Source: Cordylochernes scorpioides | Lineage: Eukaryota > Arthropoda > Arachnida > Pseudoscorpiones > Chernetidae | Length of the DNA stretch: 64,000 bases | Direction: 5' to 3' | Assembly (NCBI GenBank): GCA_030710605.1 | Contig: CP092864.1 | Location: 145,451,261 to 145,515,260, forward strand | Position numbers and translations under genes: made by a program | The notes under the pieces: model-generated | Database searches by the model: none | Told to the model about the DNA's origin: nothing | Seen by the model: only the letters and a program-made list of their open reading frames with translations | Part shown: positions 61,151 through 64,000 of the stretch, one piece after another | How the letters are laid out: each line of letters starts with the position of its first letter | Position numbering within the stretch: the stretch's first letter is position 1

Positions 61151-61780
61151 CAATGAGTTACATTCTAAAGTAACTTATTAATTATTCACATTTCTAAATA
61201 TAAATTCAATATTATAATCGATATAGGTAAAAAATACCAAACGAAATAATGTTCTCTAATTCAAGGTCATGTCTGAAAATTGACATAACGTAATCTAACC
61301 AAAAACTAATCATAACTAAAGACAACCTACTTTAAATCGGCCACAAAAAAAGAATAAATTTTAAAAAATACATTTCCATATATATTGCATTTCTGTATAT
61401 TTTAAGTTCTAATTTTTCTCCCTTGTTTTTTAAAAATTATATATTTTTTATATATAGATAGATATTAGATAAAAAATACATATTGGATTGAATTCCAATG
61501 GTATAATTCAACCTTCTTTAATTTTGAAAGATTCTGTTGGCACAAATTTTCTAGAAAAAATTTTATTTGACGGGATAGAAACTTTAAATTTCAGAATTCA
61601 ATTCAATATATGCCTTTTTATTATCTAATGATTTAAGTATGGATTGCTCTATTTTCAGAACAATATATATATTTCTATCTCTTGATATATATTTCAAATT
61701 AATTCAAAAAAATGACTCTATTAAGTGAAATTATAATCTCATGTGAATATCAAAAAAAAAAAAAAAAAACACCATATAGA
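61151..61780. other. AT-rich stretch with a short inverted repeat
   Basis: TACATATTGGATTGAATTC near 61480 and GAATTCAATTCAATATATGC near 61595 form an inverted pair that includes the HH5 terminal sequence. No gene. Confidence 0.4.
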
Positions 61781-61784
61781 ATGA

Positions 61785-62180
61785 AGACATTAAAACGTGA
61801 ATTTTCCTTTTCACAAATAAATCAAACTTCTACTGTCCTTACTGCGATGAAAAATTATTGGAAGTGCTTACCTCATCAGTGGTTAACCCTCCCAACGGTT
61901 TCGCTAATGTAATCTAACAGATCGCTTTTTTATAGCTCTAATACTGTATTGAATCATTCTGCTTTTATATGCTGTACTGAAGGATGGAATATTAGAAATG
62001 GTATATAAGTAAACTATGGACATAAGCTTTTAGGACAGTAGATTTACATATAAATATTTGCATCGAGCAAGGCTCTTCCGCAAACAATAAAGACAAGGCC
62101 AGTTAGGCATTATTTAATACAAAGCAATAACACGCCATCTATATATAACGAATAAAGACTTCTTAATGCCTTTATTCGTT
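61785..62180 (+). repeat. P1 copy c7, full length
   Basis: GAAGACATTAAAACGTGAATT, TCTACTGTCCTTACTGCGAT, TACCTCATCAGTGGTTAACC, CAACGGTTTCGCTAATG, AACTATGGACATAAGCTTTT, ending at CACGCCATCTATATATAACG. A hairpin TAACGAATAAAG...CTTTATTCGTTA follows at 62145-62180. Confidence 0.7.
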
Positions 62181-62439
62181 ATGCTCATAGTTAGTTATTA
62201 TTTTGTAATTTTAAAAAGGATGGTTATAAGTTGAGATTGGCAAACAACTTGGATATGTCGTGACTTGATTGCCAGACGATAAATAATACCAGACGATCTT
62301 CCAATTTGACAACCCAATCATATTTTATCGAACAAAGTTTTTAATAACAAGATTAGCTGTTTAGGACAACAAAGATCCCTCAAGGCACTTTCCTTTATTT
62401 ATGATTAGAAATCATTGTTATATATATAGATCAGAAATA
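62181..62439. other. Stretch without recognised feature
   Basis: No ORF or array seen. Confidence 0.35.
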
Positions 62440-63020
62440 TTTTGGCTATTGTTGTGTCCAATGAAGAGCCTCAGATGTCTCCATTCATCTCTATCACAGC
62501 AGTCACAATGTCCACTATCTTGGGTGTGTATACTGTATTGTTGTTGTTGTTGTCGTGTCCAATGAAGAGCCTCAGATGTCCCCATGCATCTCTATCACAG
62601 CAGTCACGATGTCCACTATCTTGGGTGTGTATACTGTATTGTTGTTGTTGTGTTCAATGAAGAGCCTCAGATGTCTCCATACATCTCTATCACAGCAGTC
62701 ACAATGTCCACTATCTTGGGTGTGTATACTGTATTGTTGTTGTTGTGTCCAATGAAGAGCCTCAGATGTTCCCATGCATCTCTATCACAGCAGTCACAAT
62801 GTCCATTATCTTGGGTGTGTATACTGTATTGTTGTTGTCGTGTCCAATGAAGAGCCTCAGATGTCCCCATGCATCTCTCTCTCTATTACAACAGTCGCAA
62901 TGTCCACCATCTTGGGTGTGTATACTGTATTGTTGTTGTTGTCGTGTCCAATGAAGAGCCTCAGATGTCTTCATGCATCTTTATCACAGCAGTCACAATG
63001 TCCACTATCTTGGGTGAAGC
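62440..63020 (+). repeat. 95-bp satellite, array 2, about six units
   Basis: Same unit as 57770-58625, closest to its right-hand variants (GTCTCC, CACAGCAG, CACAATGTCCAC). One unit has a CTCTCTCTCTA expansion near 62875. ORFs on both strands are artefacts. Confidence 0.92.
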
Positions 63021-63284
63021 TGATGCTCTGGGTCCATGTCAATTTTCTGCAAGGCTGCGGCCATTGCTGGACATGAGAATATGTGGGTAGGTGTTAGTTC
63101 CACACCAGGACAGTTGTTATATGTCCTATAGGTTCTTGTGCCATCTGGATGTATTGTCATTCCTTTTTAGTGTTTTGTTATAAGTCTTGTTATTAATTTT
63201 GTAATAATTCTCTCATGTGTTGTTCATGAGTATAATTATATAATGTAATACTAAATTAAAAACTGTAAATTTCGAATAGAGAGA
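63021..63284. other. Flank of the 95-bp array
   Basis: Mixed composition then AT-rich; no recognised feature. Confidence 0.35.
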
Positions 63285-63665
63285 TTTTATAACGAATAAA
63301 ACGAATGAAGACATTAAGACGCGAATGTTTATTTTCACAAATAAATCAAACTTCTACTGTCCTTACTGCGATAAAAAAATATTGAGGAAGCTTGACTCAT
63401 CAGTGGTGAACCCTCCCAGCGTTTTCTCCAATTTAATCTACCAAACCGCTTCTTTAGAGCTCTAATACTGTATTTGATCATTTTGCTTTTATATGCTAAA
63501 TTAAAGGGTGGAATTTTAGAAATGGTATTTAAGTAAACTATAGACAAAAGCTTATAGAACAGTAGAATTACATATTAATATTTGCATCGAGCAATTTTCT
63601 TCCACAAACAATAAGGACAAGTTCTGCTAGGCATAAATGGATTCAAATCAATAACGCGCCATACT
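63285..63665 (+). repeat. P1 copy c8, full length
   Basis: GAAGACATTAAGACGCGAATG, CTACTGTCCTTACTGCGATA, TTGACTCATCAGTGGTGAACC, CAGCGTTTTCTCCAATTT, ACAGTAGAATTACATATTAA, AATAACGCGCCATACTAGG. Together with c7 it defines the family length of about 380 bp. Confidence 0.7.
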
Positions 63666-63770
63666 AGGAAATATAACCTTATAGTTAAGAATAAATGAAA
63701 TACGCTGGGAAGAATGCCCATCTCCATATAGCTTCTTTTAACCAAAGGCCCATATAGTTAATATTTATAT

Positions 63771-64000
63771 TGTCAAGTAGCTCTACAACCCCGGCCACAG
63801 AAAGCTCCATGGGACACCTGTCAATCATCACTGGACTCCGGGGGGACAGGTGTGAGGGGTTCTCGGAATCTTATCGGTAAATAAGGAAAACGGGACGGTG
63901 GCTGACCACTCTTGTTATTATTTTACCTTGGGATAAGTTGTTCTCCCTATAAATACCTATTGTATATAATTTTATTGGAGAACTAAAAGGTAAATACTCT
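63771..64000 (+). repeat. LTR family V copy 3, cut by the window end
   Basis: It starts TGTCAAGTAGCTCTACAACC and continues uninterrupted through GCCACAGAAAGCTCCATGG, CTGGACTCCGGGGGGACAGG and CCCTATAAATACC (TATA box near 63950) to the last base. The right end and any internal region lie outside the window. Confidence 0.75.

Overview
The window is AT-rich, repeat-dominated eukaryotic DNA, most likely from an invertebrate animal. The basis is insect/mollusc-style Ty1/copia elements, mariner and pogo-type DNA transposon relics, LINE 3' ends, a tRNA-derived SINE, long satellites and Penelope-like repeats with hammerhead motifs. The species cannot be named from sequence alone. I found no convincing host gene. 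Two 100-base N gaps (18854-18953, 36823-36922) mark scaffold joins.

Layout. 0-3.7 kb: an inverted repeat, dispersed repeats, three 76-bp minisatellite units and a SINE copy. 3.7-8.2 kb: copia-1, with identical 252-bp LTRs and a 5-bp target duplication but a coding region broken by two frameshifts and one stop. 8.3-10.3 kb: hammerhead-type and GC-hairpin repeats around a 32-bp minisatellite. 10.3-20.9 kb: very AT-rich sequence with LINE tails, pogo-like MITEs, a mariner relic and a decayed solo LTR. 20.9-25.4 kb: copia-2, structurally intact (identical 209-bp LTRs, one 1335-aa gag-pol ORF, a primer site matching the anticodon half of elongator tRNA-Met). 25.4-46.4 kb: SINEs, LINE ends (two with 15-bp target duplications), a second mariner relic, LTRs of another family, and many hairpin-type repeats. 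46.4-63 kb: tandem arrays of about 43, 76, 68 (the 3.9-kb main satellite), 95 and 73 bp. 63-64 kb: another dispersed repeat and an LTR cut by the window end.

Main observation. At least five unrelated dispersed families (called HH1-HH5 here) share one layout: a CTGANGA-like box, a short perfect hairpin, GAAA, a short (often palindromic) tetramer to hexamer, then a strand closing on the sequence before the first box. This is the type-I hammerhead self-cleaving ribozyme. The copies at 35670-35711, 34470-34513 and 61057-61099 keep every invariant core residue; the others are degenerate, often with compensatory changes in the stems. A sixth family (P1) keeps GAAA and CTGATGA inside a covarying stem in permuted order, without a normal stem I. 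Hammerheads of this minimal kind are known from Penelope-like elements and retrozymes. The density and diversity here, their placement in palindromes, and both assembly gaps lying at such elements are the things most worth following up.

The transposons do not form pathways with each other, but they are nested: a LINE in repeat R1, a LINE in P1, a MITE in a LINE, and HH2 in a LINE. That nesting gives a relative order of insertion.
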